A stretch of 64,000 nucleotides of DNA from Boswellia sacra (GCA_013180625.2 SNVD02010278.1:248001-312000); one strand, 5' to 3'; counted from the stretch's first letter, positions 1-11,839 are shown. Numbers and translations are program-made. The notes: generated from the letters alone by a model not told the origin.

Positions 1-1
1 G

Positions 2-397
2 GTTAGGACGGAGTTACAGGTCTCTTCTATGCATGAACGCATGGTACATATGCTCATCAATTCAGATGCCTTTATTGCTTTACCAGGTGGCTTTGGTACT
101 TTTGAAGAAATTTTTCAAATTGCCTCTTGGGCCCAACTGAACCTCCATAAAAAACCCATAGGTTTGTTAAATGTTAACAATTTCTTTGATCCTTTAATAA
201 GTTTTGTTGATGCAGCTGTGGAATAAAATTTTATCTCTTATTCGGTGAGACAGATCCTTGTTTCTACCACTTCTGCTGATGAGTTACTTGATAAATTACA
301 AGCAGTAGAGTACGAACTTGACCCAGCTAGTACTCAAATTAATTGGTCAGAAGAGCATAACAAAAAGTGCAAATTGGATCTGAATCTCCATTTGTAA
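2..397 (+). pseudogene. LOG-family cytokinin riboside 5'-monophosphate phosphoribohydrolase, 3' part with an in-frame stop
   Basis: LOG enzymes release active free-base cytokinin from cytokinin nucleotides in the cytosol. The frame is open from the window edge and shows the family signature PGGFGTFEE (about positions 80-106) followed by [17 protein letters not shown], typical of the Rossmann-like lysine decarboxylase fold. TAA at 224-226 interrupts the frame, but the same frame continues in homologous sequence (RQILVSTTSADELLDKL) and ends in a basic KKCKLDLNLHL tail at TAA 395-397. That tail resembles the LOGL10-like subgroup. No intron breaks the roughly 130 codons seen, although LOG genes usually have several introns here, so a processed or captured copy is likely. 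The 5' half lies outside the window. The sequence shows family and stop; capture by the surrounding retroelement is inferred. Confidence 0.85.
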
Positions 398-1691
398 TTT
401 TTTTTCCTGTCCTTATTTTATTTTTAGCATTTTATTTTATGAGTCTTTCAGGTCATCTCTTTTGAATAACAGAAGCTTCAGGTAATGTCTCCTATACTTT
501 ATCTCTCTACATTTAAACATTGAGGACAATATTTCATTTGGTTGGGGGGGGGAGGATAGTAGACATAAGTGTATCTTGAATTTCCTTTTTCTTAAAAAAA
601 AAAGCGAGTTAGTAATTAGATTCAGAGTGCGGCGTAAGAAGTTCAAATCCTCTTGAGACGTATTCTGGGTCAGGAATGGCAGAGTAAGGAGGACCAGTTT
701 GAACTCTTGAAACCCATTCTAACCAATTTGTCATTTTATTTTGATTTTGTGAACTCATTTTAGCTAACTTGCTATTATTTAGTTTTGATTTTTGAATTTT
801 ATAACAAGGAGGTCTTATTCATTTCACTTTGAATTATTCAAATCTATGAACTCTCACAACCTTATCATTTAATAAACAATGTGCTTATGTGCTCATTAAG
901 CAAGTATTCTTGAACCTTTCTTCACATACACACATACCTTGATGCATGATTGTGGGTGGCGAAATGAAATATTACAATATTTGAGTTCTTTTGTTTTGTT
1001 TAGGATAACAACAAAAGGAAAGGGAAAGTTAAAAAAAAAACAAAAAAAAAAAGCAATTGTGGATAAGTTTGGTCTCGTAGCCTCCTTAATTCGAGCAATT
1101 AAGCCCGAGGGATGCCTCAACACCTAATACCTTAAGAACAACTGGTTTGGGAGCTATTGGCCCAAAGCTCGCTACATGGATTAAGGAGAAAGCTTAATGG
1201 GATTGAACATTGCACTATCCATAAGTTTTTAAGTAAAAATAAAACATCGGTAAACCGAGTCGTTAAGCTCGTAAGGGTGTCTTAACACCTAATGCCCTAA
1301 GGTCAACTGGTCTGGGAGTCATTAGCTTAAGGCTCGCTACATGGGTTAAAGATGCATTCTTTCAAAAAAAAAAAAAGAAGAAAAAAATAATATATAAAAT
1401 GAATGAATACTCCCTACCTAAGGTTGTTAGTCTTAACAAATACTAGAATCGATATAGCTTATTTCTAATAAGCCTCATAGTCATGTGTCAACTGAGCACA
1501 AAAGAAGGTTTGTGGATATCTTGACTGAAGGGTACATGAGTCATTTAAAAAAAAATTAGTTGAGAGTTTGTTTATTTGGATAAAATCAAGGAGAGTGTAA
1601 TAATGACCACCTCGGATGTAAAATTCTATAAATCACTTCTAAATAATAACGCTTTAATTGCTAGGGACTAGCAATAAGCTGGTTGGGGGTG
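398..1691 (+). other. Non-coding tail of an LTR retroelement upstream of its 3' LTR
   Basis: No credible coding region. At about 520-556 the sequence reads cattgaggacaat followed by a run of G (ttggggggggggagga-like), a motif commonly found after the polyprotein of plant Ty3/gypsy elements. At 1680-1691 another G-rich purine tract (ggttgggggtg) immediately precedes the proposed LTR start and would serve as the polypurine tract. A-rich runs occur at 1030-1052 and 1365-1390. Confidence 0.5.
1090..1350 (+). repeat. Pair of diverged direct repeats of about 95 bp
   Basis: Segments near 1092-1190 and 1253-1350 are related. Both contain a version of 'ttaagc...cctcaacacctaat', '...aactggt.tgggag' and 'aggctcgctacatgg'. 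They lie about 160 bp apart in direct orientation. This motif type is seen in non-coding regions of plant gypsy-like elements. No coding content. Confidence 0.6.
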
Positions 1692-3054
1692 TGATGAACA
1701 CTTAAATATATATGTTTAATAAGAATTTAATTCATCATATTGCATTAATAGTGTCATTAAATTCCTCAACTTAAGCATATTTGTAGCATTTGCATCTTTG
1801 GAATTACTTTCTTTTAATTTTGGTTTTGTTACAGGTTCGGTAAAATAGATGTAACTCTCTATTTATAGATTAGAATGGTGCAAATCTTAATGTTTTGGAA
1901 AGCTGATTAAATTATCTACAAGATTGTATTTCACAAGCTTCATCAAATTCGGGCTCTTAGTTGACCAAAAATGGGCTTGAAGTGAATCCATCTGCAGTTT
2001 ATGCCTCAGTATATTGACCATATCTCTCAGAATACGTATCCAAATTGTATGAATCAAGATGTTCTAGAAAGCTTAGAGAAATATCTACAACGTTTATGAA
2101 GACATGTGATTAAAATGATCAATATTTCAATGTCAAAATAGGTGGTCAAAGTCGGTGCCTAATGATCCTAATTGTCAAATATTTTTACAACTAATATTTG
2201 ACAATTGTGCCTTTATAATTTGACAAGTTTGCCTCTGGATGTATCTATAAATAGAGGTGCCTTGTGACCCATGAGGGCATCTTGGCCTTGGCTGGATCAT
2301 CTTGGCCTTAGTTGGGATCTTGTATTGTGTATCTCTTGTGTGTTATTAATGAATTTCCTTTTTCTTGCAATTTGTGTTCTTTCTCTTATAATGTCTTTCT
2401 AATTTATCTCTTGCTAAGGTGAAAGGGTGAAACCCTTGATATGAGAGTAAGGATTCTCTAACCCTTATATAATAATCTTATGTTGTTTATTTTATATGAG
2501 TTATATTTATTTTCTTAATCAATCTTGACACCACTCGTAAGTGGAGGTCTTGATCTATTGTTGACAACCCTTGGCACATCAAATGCTTGGATCCTTCCTA
2601 GATGTCGTATGGTTCTTCCTTACCGACACGAATCTTGTTAGGAACCTTAATTTGTTGTAGACATATGGTGATTGGCACATTGGATGCTTGAACCCATTTA
2701 TAAGTAGTGGTATAAATATTGATAACAAAGCAAATATAATTCATATAACTAAAATGGGTTGTTTATCCTTATTCCAAATATCAAGGGCGAATCCCCTAAC
2801 CTTAGCCTTCATTATTATTGTGTTAATTTCTCTTGTGTGATTCTTATTATTGTTTACAAACTTATTATTTACTTACATTTGTTGATATTATCTTGTCATC
2901 TCGTTAAATCATTTATATCATATTTGCTTAAGCTTATAATTTGTAGCGCTAAAATTCCTTCCTCGTGGATCGACCCCGGTCTTATAGGGTTTATTACTTC
3001 AATACTCCTATACTTTGGAGACAATCCTTTTTCGGATGTGTCATCCATTTATCA
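1692..3054 (+). mobile_element. 3' LTR of a gypsy-like retroelement inserted in a CACTA transposase gene
   Basis: The proposed LTR starts TGATGAA and ends TTTATCA, nearly perfect short inverted termini (TG...CA). A G-rich tract precedes it. Directly after its end the minus-strand TNP2 transposase reading (HPVDSISWDLI) resumes, so the right edge is a true insertion boundary; CTGAT at 3055-3059 is the candidate 5-bp target duplication. The interior has no conserved coding; the 99-codon open frame at 2759-3058 is not protein-like. The end contains 'tcgtggatcgaccccggtctta', a phrase common at the ends of plant LTRs. The 5' LTR lies left of the window. Confidence 0.6.
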
Positions 3055-3904
3055 CTGATCAAGTCCCATGATATGGAATCCACCGGATGACGCATCTTAC
3101 CATCTTCACTTTTATGGGTGAAGTGTCATCTTAAATTTTCAGCCATTTTTTGTGAATTAAACATCCTTCTAAATCTTGGTATTATAAGAAAATATCTCAA
3201 AACTTTTGTTGGAACACCTTTCTTAATTTTCTTAGTTCGTTCATGTAACTTCCATCTAGAAGAATGACACTTTGGGCAATTTTCTATTCACGGTTATCCT
3301 TTCTAAATAAGCAGCAATCATTCACACAAGCACGAATTTTCTCATAACCCAAGTCAAACGGCTTGAGAAATTTTCTCACTTTATACACAGAATTGAGAAG
3401 CACATTATGCTTTGGTAACATGTCTTTCAAAATCTCTAAAAGTCCAGTGAAACTCTTGTTAGTCCATCTATTTGTAACTTTGTGTTTATATAAAGCTACA
3501 ATAGCTGACATTTTTGAGTATTTTATGCAACTCGGGTACAAAGGAGTTTTTGCAACTTCCAAAAATTGCTTAAATTCCTCATCTCTTCTTTCTTCTAAAG
3601 GTATTTCATTGTTGTCATTATCTTCCATATACGCGGATCCAAATAAGTTGAAAGCATCTAACATTTTCACTTCCTTAAGTTTTGCATCTATACCTTGTTC
3701 TTCACCATGATGAAACCAAATAGTGTATGTAGGATCCATTCCCTTAATAATGGGATGCTCATAAACCATTTCCACTTCATGATGACTTAAATTTTGACAA
3801 CTTTTTACAAGGACATAGAATCTTTTTTGGATTTCCTGCATTTTGTTTAACCATCTTTGCAAAATTCCATGCAACGTGCATGTATTCATCTGTTGCTCTA
3901 CCAA
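3055..3904 (-). pseudogene. CACTA (En/Spm) TNP2-type transposase, N-terminal fragment
   Basis: TNP2 (TnpD) is the catalytic transposase of CACTA elements. The minus-strand frame 3904-3284 carries family landmarks: IWFHHGE, PLYPSCIKYSKMSAIV.LY, NRWTNKSFTGLLEILKDMLP, and YEKIRACVNDCCLFRK. Past a frame disruption near 3284 the homology continues (ENCPKCHSSRWKLHE, the zinc-binding CxxC region, then VPTKVLRYF.IIPRFRRMF), with an in-frame TGA after AENLR and a final match HPVDSISWDL. It stops exactly at the retroelement boundary. The DDE catalytic part is absent. Dead copy; its remainder should lie left of the retroelement. Confidence 0.85.
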
Positions 3905-5318
3905 GTCAAAAAGCTAAAAGCATGTCAATATATTTTTTTAAATAATAAATCTATTTTTTTATTATTCATTATACAGATGTACACAATCCTTATTCATCAT
4001 CATTACACCAATAGATCCTATAAATTCTTTCCTAGTATGTCCAAAGCATAAAATTTAAAGGTAAGATCATATAAAAGCATTACTATAGTATTATGAAAAC
4101 AAAACATATAAAAGTAGACCAATTAACTCTTATCAAACCAATTAGTTTATTATTATGGCAACAAAACATATAAAAGCATTCATAATGTTTACCAAACATA
4201 TAAAAAGCATTGACTCTTACCAGACCAATGTAGCTTTCACTAAATTTTATGGATTTAGCAGTTATCTACTAGATGACTTTCAATAATCATGTTGAGTTAT
4301 CTTTATCCTACACCTATAGCAAAAATTCAATAATGAAATTATAAGCTTGAATGATATCTCAATAAGGCTGTTAAAAGAAGAACCAATCAAAAGGAAGTTA
4401 TTAGACAAACAAAAGTATCATATAAATTGAACAAATCCACACAAAAAAAAAATGCCTCTTCCAGACTGCTGAAGCTATTAGAAAAGACTATCCTAATGAA
4501 GATTGGTTGCACTTGTAGAAAAATAAATGTTGTAATCATGGTTTGAGAGAGATGTTTTTGTATGATCGGTTTGTTTCTAATAAAAGGCTATTTTCTTTGT
4601 ATTTGCATACTTTTATGTGCAAATGTTTTCCACCTAGAAATTCAAATATGGACATGCAAGTAACCAAGTCATGTAAAGATTTAGCAAGAGCTTGATCATC
4701 AAACTTCATAAATTCAAGTCACTCACCATCAAAACTTAGTCAAAGCCACATATCTGCCTCACTTTAATGTGAAACGAAAAGAAAAAAAAAAAACTTTAGA
4801 TTAGCGATGAGAGACTTACTTCAAGTATTCAAAATATAAGTTTGCAAACAACCAAATAGTCAAATTTTCTTGCATAAACTAGAAGGTAATGTTTACTGAA
4901 ACCAAACCAGTGATAACATTTTTTAATCCAAGTACATGCATTGGTACAATTAAAAATGTTGAACAACCTGAACTTAATATTGGTTTTGATGATCTTGATA
5001 TATAATTTATATAGCAACAAAGTCCCAAGAAAGTGGAATTATATATAATGTTGTATTAAAAGTAAATACTAACTTAAATATTATGATTAGCCATTGTCAC
5101 ATAAGCTCTATTTTAAGTAATGATAAATTTTTTAAACAGAGGAAGTCATTTCAAGATCCAAGAATATATAAATTCATGGGAAAAAGTCTGTGAGGATTTT
5201 TTCCCCCTTCCAAGTTAGGTTGCTGCTGGTTAGGTTTTAACTAAGACTATATCGTCAATCTAGTTAATTATTGGGGAACCAATCTCTCAATTAATTCAAA
5301 AACTGTGGCACCTGTGGC
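3905..5318. other. AT-rich stretch without a recognised gene
   Basis: No supported coding region or RNA gene. The phrase 'aaaacatataaaagcatt' recurs three times between about 4065 and 4210, a short local repeat. If the TNP2 fragment is in place, this is the 5' portion of that transposon. No terminal CACTA sequence is visible here. Confidence 0.4.
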
Positions 5319-5327
5319 TATATAAAT
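5319..5327 (+). promoter_or_regulatory. TATA box of the cysteine-rich peptide gene
   Basis: TATATAAAT lies 77 bp upstream of the ATG at 5404, a normal spacing for a plant TATA box with a 5' leader of roughly 45-50 bases. Confidence 0.55.
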
Positions 5328-5403
5328 GTGTATGCTGGCCATGCAATGCTACACAAACTAATTAAGTAGATTATTTACACAATTTACTCAAAGCTTACCA
5401 GAT

Positions 5404-5790
5404 ATGGCAGGTAACAGTGCAAGGGCTTTGTTGGTGACCTTTCTGATCATTGCCGTGGCGTTCTCTTCAATGGCGATATCTGAAGCAACTCCATTCACTC
5501 TGCAGGGTAATCACAAATATCACCACTTTAGTAGTTTGTTTCTTCGGTTTAAGATTTTGATTCAAATAGCTACTGATCATAATATCAGAACATATATATC
5601 CCATATCTACATACTATTATTATTAATTTTTTCTAATAAATTAAGTTTTTAATTAATTTCGATGTTGGTGTGCTTTTTTTTTTTGGCAGGTCCGCATCGA
5701 ATGTTGTTGCAAGGAGGACCCTTTTGTCCAGCTTGTAAATGTTTCGCCCCTGCACCACCAAATGGATGTTGTCCATGTAAGTGCGATTAG
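5404..5790 (+). CDS. Small secreted cysteine-rich peptide (two exons)
   Basis: Exon 1 is 5404-5506 and exon 2 is 5690-5790, with a GT-AG intron whose acceptor follows a T-rich tract (tttttttttggcag). The product is 67 residues: a signal peptide (ALLVTFLIIAVAFSSMAISEA), a short linker, then a cysteine-rich end with seven Cys in about 21 residues (CPACKCFAP and NGCCPCKCD) around a proline-rich centre. This suits a secreted apoplastic peptide; no named family is recognised. A consensus donor, GTAAGT at 5777-5782, lies inside exon 2. Joining it to the acceptor ending at 5978 would replace the last four residues with a longer tail holding five more Cys and ending at TAA 6080-6082. This looks like an intact gene. 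Confidence 0.7.
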
Positions 5791-6098
5791 CCTAGCAAGC
5801 TCAGTCCAAAAACAAATCTCCATTATAAGTAATTATGTAGCTTTCCAGGTCTCTCCTAAGACCTATCTAAGCACATTAATACCAATAAAAGAGTGTCATC
5901 ACTTCAATAATTATTGTAATTCCTCATATTGTCTTGTTTTAAACTATCATGTATCAAAGTGCCTGTAGCAGTATTCAGGTGACTGCTGGTGGCATGCCTG
6001 CACAGTCTTCTGGGTGCACTACTGCACTTGCCACAAAAAGTATTCAATTATCATCGGTTTAAATAAATTCCTTACACTATAAACCTTAATAATATTTT

Positions 6099-7068
6099 TC
6101 ATACTTTTCTTCTATTGCAATATATCCTTATTTGAGGTTTGTTGGGGGGTTTTACCTTGTAAATATGAACTATCCAATTAGACGTTGTAAATGCCTCCTC
6201 CAGATACTCTAATTTGATATCCTTATTTTCGATTTTAACCCCCCTTGCACGATCATACCTGCCAACCAAAGACACAATTACAGAAATTTTTAGCAACATC
6301 TATAAGCATAGTCTTCACTCAAAGGTATGCCTTTAAATTACATATGATTTATACAAATAAAGCAAATTCATCAGTTAATGAAAAAAAGTTCAGTAAAAGT
6401 AAAAAACACCCCTCACAGCTTATTAGTTTGGACTGAACTCCCTTCTCATAGGGATGTATAATTTATACAATTGTCATTTATCTCCAGTGGTGCAACCATG
6501 TGATAATAATAATTTTAGAAGTAATAAAAACCTAAATCAACTAGCGATTTTCAATCTTTGATAGACCACCAACATCCTGGATATTAATTTTCAGATAAAA
6601 AGTAAAATTAGGTGAAAGAAGAGTCTATGTTGGGGTCCAAAGGCCACAGGTATTGTCCTAGTCATTCTATCCCATGTAGTCATTAAATGTTGCAAGGTTG
6701 GCAATCTAAGTCAGGGAGAAGAAAAACGAAAACCAAAACAGAAAAGTAAAATGCCATATCTCTCAACTTCCAAACCTTTTTTGCCTCATAATTTTTATTC
6801 TAAATGAACTTAAGTTTTGGAAATTTAAAAATGTCAGATCATCCAATTTGTCTGTGAATACCAATTGATAAACTTTAGGGATTACATTTGAAGCGCGAGC
6901 CACACCACAAAGCTATGTTTGTCAAAAAGAATGGCCTTATGAGCATATTTTGTGCTGTGCATGCAAGTAGTCTAACAAACAAAACAGATCGATATGTCAC
7001 TTACCAAGGAGGTTTGCCATAATCTGTTATTAGCTCTCCAAATCGATAGTGACAATGGCAGGGTGTGG
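6099..7068 (-). pseudogene. STT3: C-terminal exons of STT3 (oligosaccharyltransferase catalytic subunit)
   Basis: STT3 transfers the lipid-linked glycan to Asn of nascent proteins in the ER. Two minus-strand exons are visible. Exon A, 7068-7005, encodes CHYRFGELITDYGKPP and is flanked by an acceptor (ctacag) and a perfect donor (GTAAGT). Exon B, 6258-6099, preceded by ttggcag, encodes YDRARGVKIENKDIKLEYL, then EEAFTTSNWIVHIYKVKPP. Phases match across a 746-bp intron. This is the conserved C-terminus of plant STT3. The usual PPGYDR reads PPWYDR, R is H in IVHIYK, and the native end is replaced by about ten extra residues. No transmembrane part of STT3 is found upstream, so it is an isolated genomic fragment, probably carried by a transposon. 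Confidence 0.8.
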
Positions 7069-8607
7069 CTGTAGGCGAAGAGAAGGGAAAATGAGATTGA
7101 GTCAAATGAGTTTTTGTTTTTAGGGAAATAAGAAAATCTTTAGGGCTGTTCACTATTCAGGAATAAAATGGCGATCCTGCAACTTGGGGGGAAAAATAAA
7201 ATTAGGCCTGCTTTCTTTTTCACAACAGTTACTTATGTTATAGACATTCACTAATGTTATATTATTATAATAGTATCATGATGATTGATAAGCACTTCAA
7301 TGGTTAATTATTATATTCATATATCATTCGATTAAATGCATATATATGTAGAAGTATAAGTGATAATAACTTTGCAATTTTACTTACACACAATATTATA
7401 TTAATATTAATGAAAATGATTTTAAGTCAAACATAATTTTTTTTATATTAACAAATACGACGAATAAGTCATAAATAATTAACAATTATAAATAACTAAT
7501 TTATCATGATAAATGAGTAATAAGTTAATTGGAAAAAAATGTCTGTTGATTATAGTCATATTTCATTAAAGACTAATTGCCAACTCTATAAACGATAATA
7601 ATTGAACAATTTTACTAATACAAATTAATATATTAATAAATATACATGATTGTAAGTCAAATATGATCTATTGGTATAGTAACAAATTTGATGAAATAAT
7701 TAATATACATCGAATAATTTGTTATGATAAATGATTAATAAGTTTAATTAAAAAAAAATAAGTTTATCTCATCTTACACATGAGTGATCAAATAATGAAT
7801 TAAAGTGGATAAAATGAAATTTAACATTCTTTTATGTTATACCAATTGCTTCTCAAATGAAATATGATAGAGAAAAATACATATTCAATAAAATGTGAAA
7901 AGAAAAACTTGTTAGATGCTATTGTTGATGGTATGTAGTCACTTTTAACGTATTTATTTTATTATTCACATAATTCTTTCAAGTAATAATTAATTAATCC
8001 ATGTGGTAAATACGGTAGATATTTTATTTTTCATAAATTCGTATATCTTTAGATAATAAATCCCTTGCAATTATGAGAACAATTAAGAGAAGTGATCAAT
8101 GTCATAGTGGAATTAATAGTTTATCACATTTGTGCATGAAGCCACAAGTTGTGTATACTCTCCCTTAATTGGAATATAATTTTATTAATGGATAAGAGAG
8201 TGGTTGAAATTATTGCTTCATAAGCTACATGATTAATTAACCAATCTCATTCTTCTATCCCTTATTACACACCAAGCAACTTGGTTGTACATCATACAGC
8301 AAAATGTGAATGAAGGTGTAAAATAGTCAGTATACACTGGGCAGTTTCTTAAGTTTATAGGAAATTTATGCTAATATGCAAAAGGTAACAAGTGAAGACA
8401 TGGCGAAAGGTAACAAGTGAAGACTTACTGTCTTACTTATTAGTGGTTATCATGAGTTCAAATAGACAGAAGATAGATTTAGCTGAAAATCATTATCAAT
8501 AGAGAAAATGGCATCCTTGCATTCCTTCTAAACTTCAAAGAGTTAAATTTTGACATAAAAAAACAAAATCACAGATACAAACTACAAATTACACTAGCTG
8601 CTACAAA
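7069..8607. other. AT-rich intergenic or transposon-interior DNA
   Basis: No recognised gene on either strand. Between 7240 and 7800 it is very AT-rich, with loosely repeated phrases such as 'ttatcatgataaatgattaataagtt' (about 7500-7530 and 7720-7745). A 'ggtaacaagtgaagac' direct repeat occurs at about 8382-8398 and 8407-8423. Confidence 0.4.
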
Positions 8608-8733
8608 TCATAAATAATTTTTATATCTAGTATAAAGACAGTGAATAAACGCATCAGAACATCCTCTATTCAGTGTTCTTACACGTTCCCTTATCACCTT
8701 CACAATCTCCCTCTCTTCTGCGTACTTTACAGC
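8608..8733 (-). pseudogene. Possible last exon of an unidentified gene
   Basis: The minus-strand segment starts in phase 0 right after an acceptor-like 'gtgaacag'. It encodes 41 residues beginning AVKYAEEREIVKVIRERV and ending KNYL before TGA at 8608-8610. The helical, charged composition and clean acceptor are exon-like. I do not recognise the family. It lies on the same strand as the STT3 and LIP2p fragments and may be another captured piece. Confidence 0.3.
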
Positions 8734-11116
8734 CTGTTCACAGCACAACACAACACCGTAAAATCAGGTACAAAAAAATTACCCACTAAAACTGGTGAAA
8801 CTACCACATGAATCATCATATCAAGTACATTTCCCACCTATTATATATAGAGCCAAGTGAAATATAACCCAATAGTTGAGATTGGAATGAAAACAAGTAA
8901 AGCAAACGAGCTAGAAAGATCAAAGTGCATTTGCAAGGAGAGCATCCTGCAATGGAAAAGGCAATATTGTATTAATAGAGACAGATTCAGATTCAAACTC
9001 CCACATGTAGACAATAATATTGTTAACCCAAGTAACTATTTTGTGGTATGACATTAGGATCCCAAGGCAAGTCAGAAAAGGCATGAATCATATTTGAAAA
9101 CCCAAAAAGAAATCACAAGTTCACATTATGCCTGGATTGATAGAGAGAAGCTAAAATAATTCCAAAAAATTTCAAGTATATATAATTTATATAAAACTAA
9201 ATGCTTTTGTAATTATTTTGTTCAAACTCGAAACCTCCAAGAATGTATTTTTACCCCTCTTTTCCTAAATCTTTCCCAGAACTTCAAATACTACAACATG
9301 CTAATTACATGTGCAAGTTTAAATGATGCCTTTGATAAAATGAGCAAAGTAAAATAGAGAAGTTGTGAAATAGTTGGACTTTTGAAATAAAAATTGATTT
9401 TATATACAAAAAAGCTTAATTTATAAGTGGCCTGCTCTGGAAACTCAAGAAGTCAATTCATAAAACTCGAACCATAATACAATCCACACAATAATTGATG
9501 AAACAAAGATTGAAGTTATTGACCTGCCTTCCTACAGTTTTGGCCCAAAATATTGAATTGAATCCTTGCTAAGTTAAATAATGATTATTAGGTACAAAGT
9601 TGTGTGAACAATAAGATTTGCTAGTTGAACATGCAAAGTCATGGAAACCATTAAAATGTGACCTCAATTAGGATAAAAAAGATGAGATGCTAGCATCAAA
9701 ATGTGATGTGGCTATCTTTTTCTCAACCTAATAATAAAAATAAAATGTGAAAAAGATAGCCACAGCACAAGTTATAAAATAAATGCTTCAAAGAATAATG
9801 CTATAAATTGCAAACAGTACCTCAATTTTTCATCTAATTACATGCATGTCTTCCTACATCTCCATATTTTTTCAAACAAAAGAGATTGCCTAAATTGTAG
9901 TTCATAAATATCAGTTCATACTGCATATTCACGTCAAATTTGCAAATCAATAGCTAAATAAAAAATGCACACCCTCTTCTTTACTTTTCACCTTCACCTC
10001 CTTTATAAGAGATGTCCATTTTATGAGCATCTTCACCTATAGGAAAAATCACATTAACCAACAAATAAGGATACAACTTAAAGAGAAACAATATCCTAAA
10101 CATAGATAAAGGTCTAGTAAATTAAAATACTAAAGAAACTAACAAGAAATGAAGCATTGGTACTGCACAGGGACAACAATTTGAGATAAATTAAAATGTC
10201 TCATTTATAAGCATCTATTAGTAGCTAAGTTAATTAGTGCTCATGTTCAGTAGGTGCCATAATTGTATAAAAGGTTTTAACATATAAACATTAGTTGTAT
10301 TTATCGGTTAGACGAGTCAAAACCATCATAATTTATATAGTGACAATGACTCACAACCCCATTTTTAACTATATATTATACAATTAAGTTTATGCAACAC
10401 TACAATTACTAAAAGTAAGAATAGCAATGAAAAAAATAAAAAAAAATTTATTCGTGTAGGATTGGGCTAAGCAAACATTACAAGAAAATCACAACTTACA
10501 AAGTACATGACTATACAACTCCATACACACACACACATATCGCAACCAACTTATTATCATATCCAACAATATCCACTTTCAATAATGCATCTCATAAGAG
10601 TACAATAGCATCTATATATTTAAATGAAAGAAGTTATTTCAAAACTTATGTGTGCTCTAATGGCTAAAGATTATAACGAGTCATGTGATTAAAGTGTTAA
10701 TGTGGCCATAATCGTATAGCAAGTAGTTACAAGCTTCAATTAAGCAAGATTAAATTAATTAAAGTGTTAATGTGGCTATAGTCTTCTCCACTGTATTTGT
10801 TTTTCAAATGGAAATGAAAAAATAATTATATGCTCATGAAACAATCGACAAAGTACCAAATTATATTAAACAAGAAAAATCATTGCTTCGAACCATGGTG
10901 CAAGAACCCCAAGCAATCACGAGCTCTACCAGAAAATCTGAAATACAATCTACTACCAACTCCACTTCTAAGTATAATTTTTGCAACTAATCTAGATGTA
11001 GCAAATAGGACACCAACAACTTGTCACAATGAGATATTAATTAATTAATTAGCAGCAAAATACAATTTTGAACTAATTTTCTCAGCACAAAAGGTGAAAT
11101 ATGAAAGTTTTACCTA
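8734..11116. other. AT-rich DNA, mostly without recognised features
   Basis: No intact gene. A weak minus-strand match (HKMD then a scrambled stretch, about 10002-10025) could be a degenerate piece of the next LIP2p exon, whose normal sequence contains HKMDLHWYLR; this is tentative. 'acattacaagaaaatc' at about 10473 resembles a decayed CACTA terminus. Confidence 0.35.
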
Positions 11117-11390
11117 ACCAGGACCATGATAGTTGACATCACTGCCACGTTCAATTTGATAAACTTGTAAAGGAGGATCTTTCAGGTTGAAATTAAGGTA
11201 CTTTTCAAACCATCAGTGCCCATTGTGTAAGTAGAGCAATACCATAATAATGAGCATATCTAGACATTCTTCATTGCTTTCAATCAAATCCTTCTTCTCC
11301 ATAACTATGTTTTTCTACCAGGATCATGCTACATTGTACGGAACTGGCTCCTTGTACAAATCGGAACATTCACACTTGGGCCAATCATTT
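11117..11390 (-). pseudogene. LIP2P: Plastid octanoyltransferase LIP2p fragment
   Basis: LIP2p moves octanoyl groups from acyl carrier protein to lipoate-dependent plastid enzymes. The minus strand reads KCECSDLYKEPVPY, then KNIVMEKKDLIESNEECLDML, then [31 protein letters not shown], in the order and spacing of plant LIP2p. ERGGEVTYHGPG is the family's substrate-site motif; here it is [12 protein letters not shown], with the second Gly lost. Three in-frame stops occur (TGA and TAG around SW; TGA before WFEKY), and a short patch (YTMGTDG) is readable only in another frame. The exon ends near 11117. Downstream exons are missing or unrecognisable. Non-functional. Confidence 0.8.
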
Positions 11391-11839
11391 AAGGTGATCA
11401 ATCACATTTACCAATCACAATCTTTGAATCTTATATCAATAAGATTGTCGACTGAATGTTGTTATCGATTGAATCATATGATGATAATTAATTTAATTAC
11501 ACTTTCAATATTTCAAACTCAAAGCTGTAGATGATTATATCTTAAATGTTTAGAGTAATTTATATTAAATGAATTCCAATAGAGCTCATCATATTAAACA
11601 TCTAACTTGAACAAATAGTTACTAAAAGAAAATGGGTGCAATTTGGGCTTTGCCTACCAAAGAAGAATAGTAACCGGCAGACAAAGGAACACACTTATTT
11701 TTGCCACCAAAATTACACATTCATAAAACACATACAATTTCAAATCGAAGGCTACATAGTCAACATCTAGCATGCAAGTAAATTTCACGACATTTGAATT
11801 ACTCTTATATGCAGAGAATGCTTTTGAAATTTTTTTTGT

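Noticed and set aside
2759..3058. 99-codon open frame, hydrophobic
   Set aside because: Lies inside the proposed LTR and runs over its end; composition is that of AT-rich DNA and no family is recognised.
11250..11534. 94-codon plus-strand open frame
   Set aside because: Overlaps the LIP2p fragment on the opposite strand and has no homology of its own.
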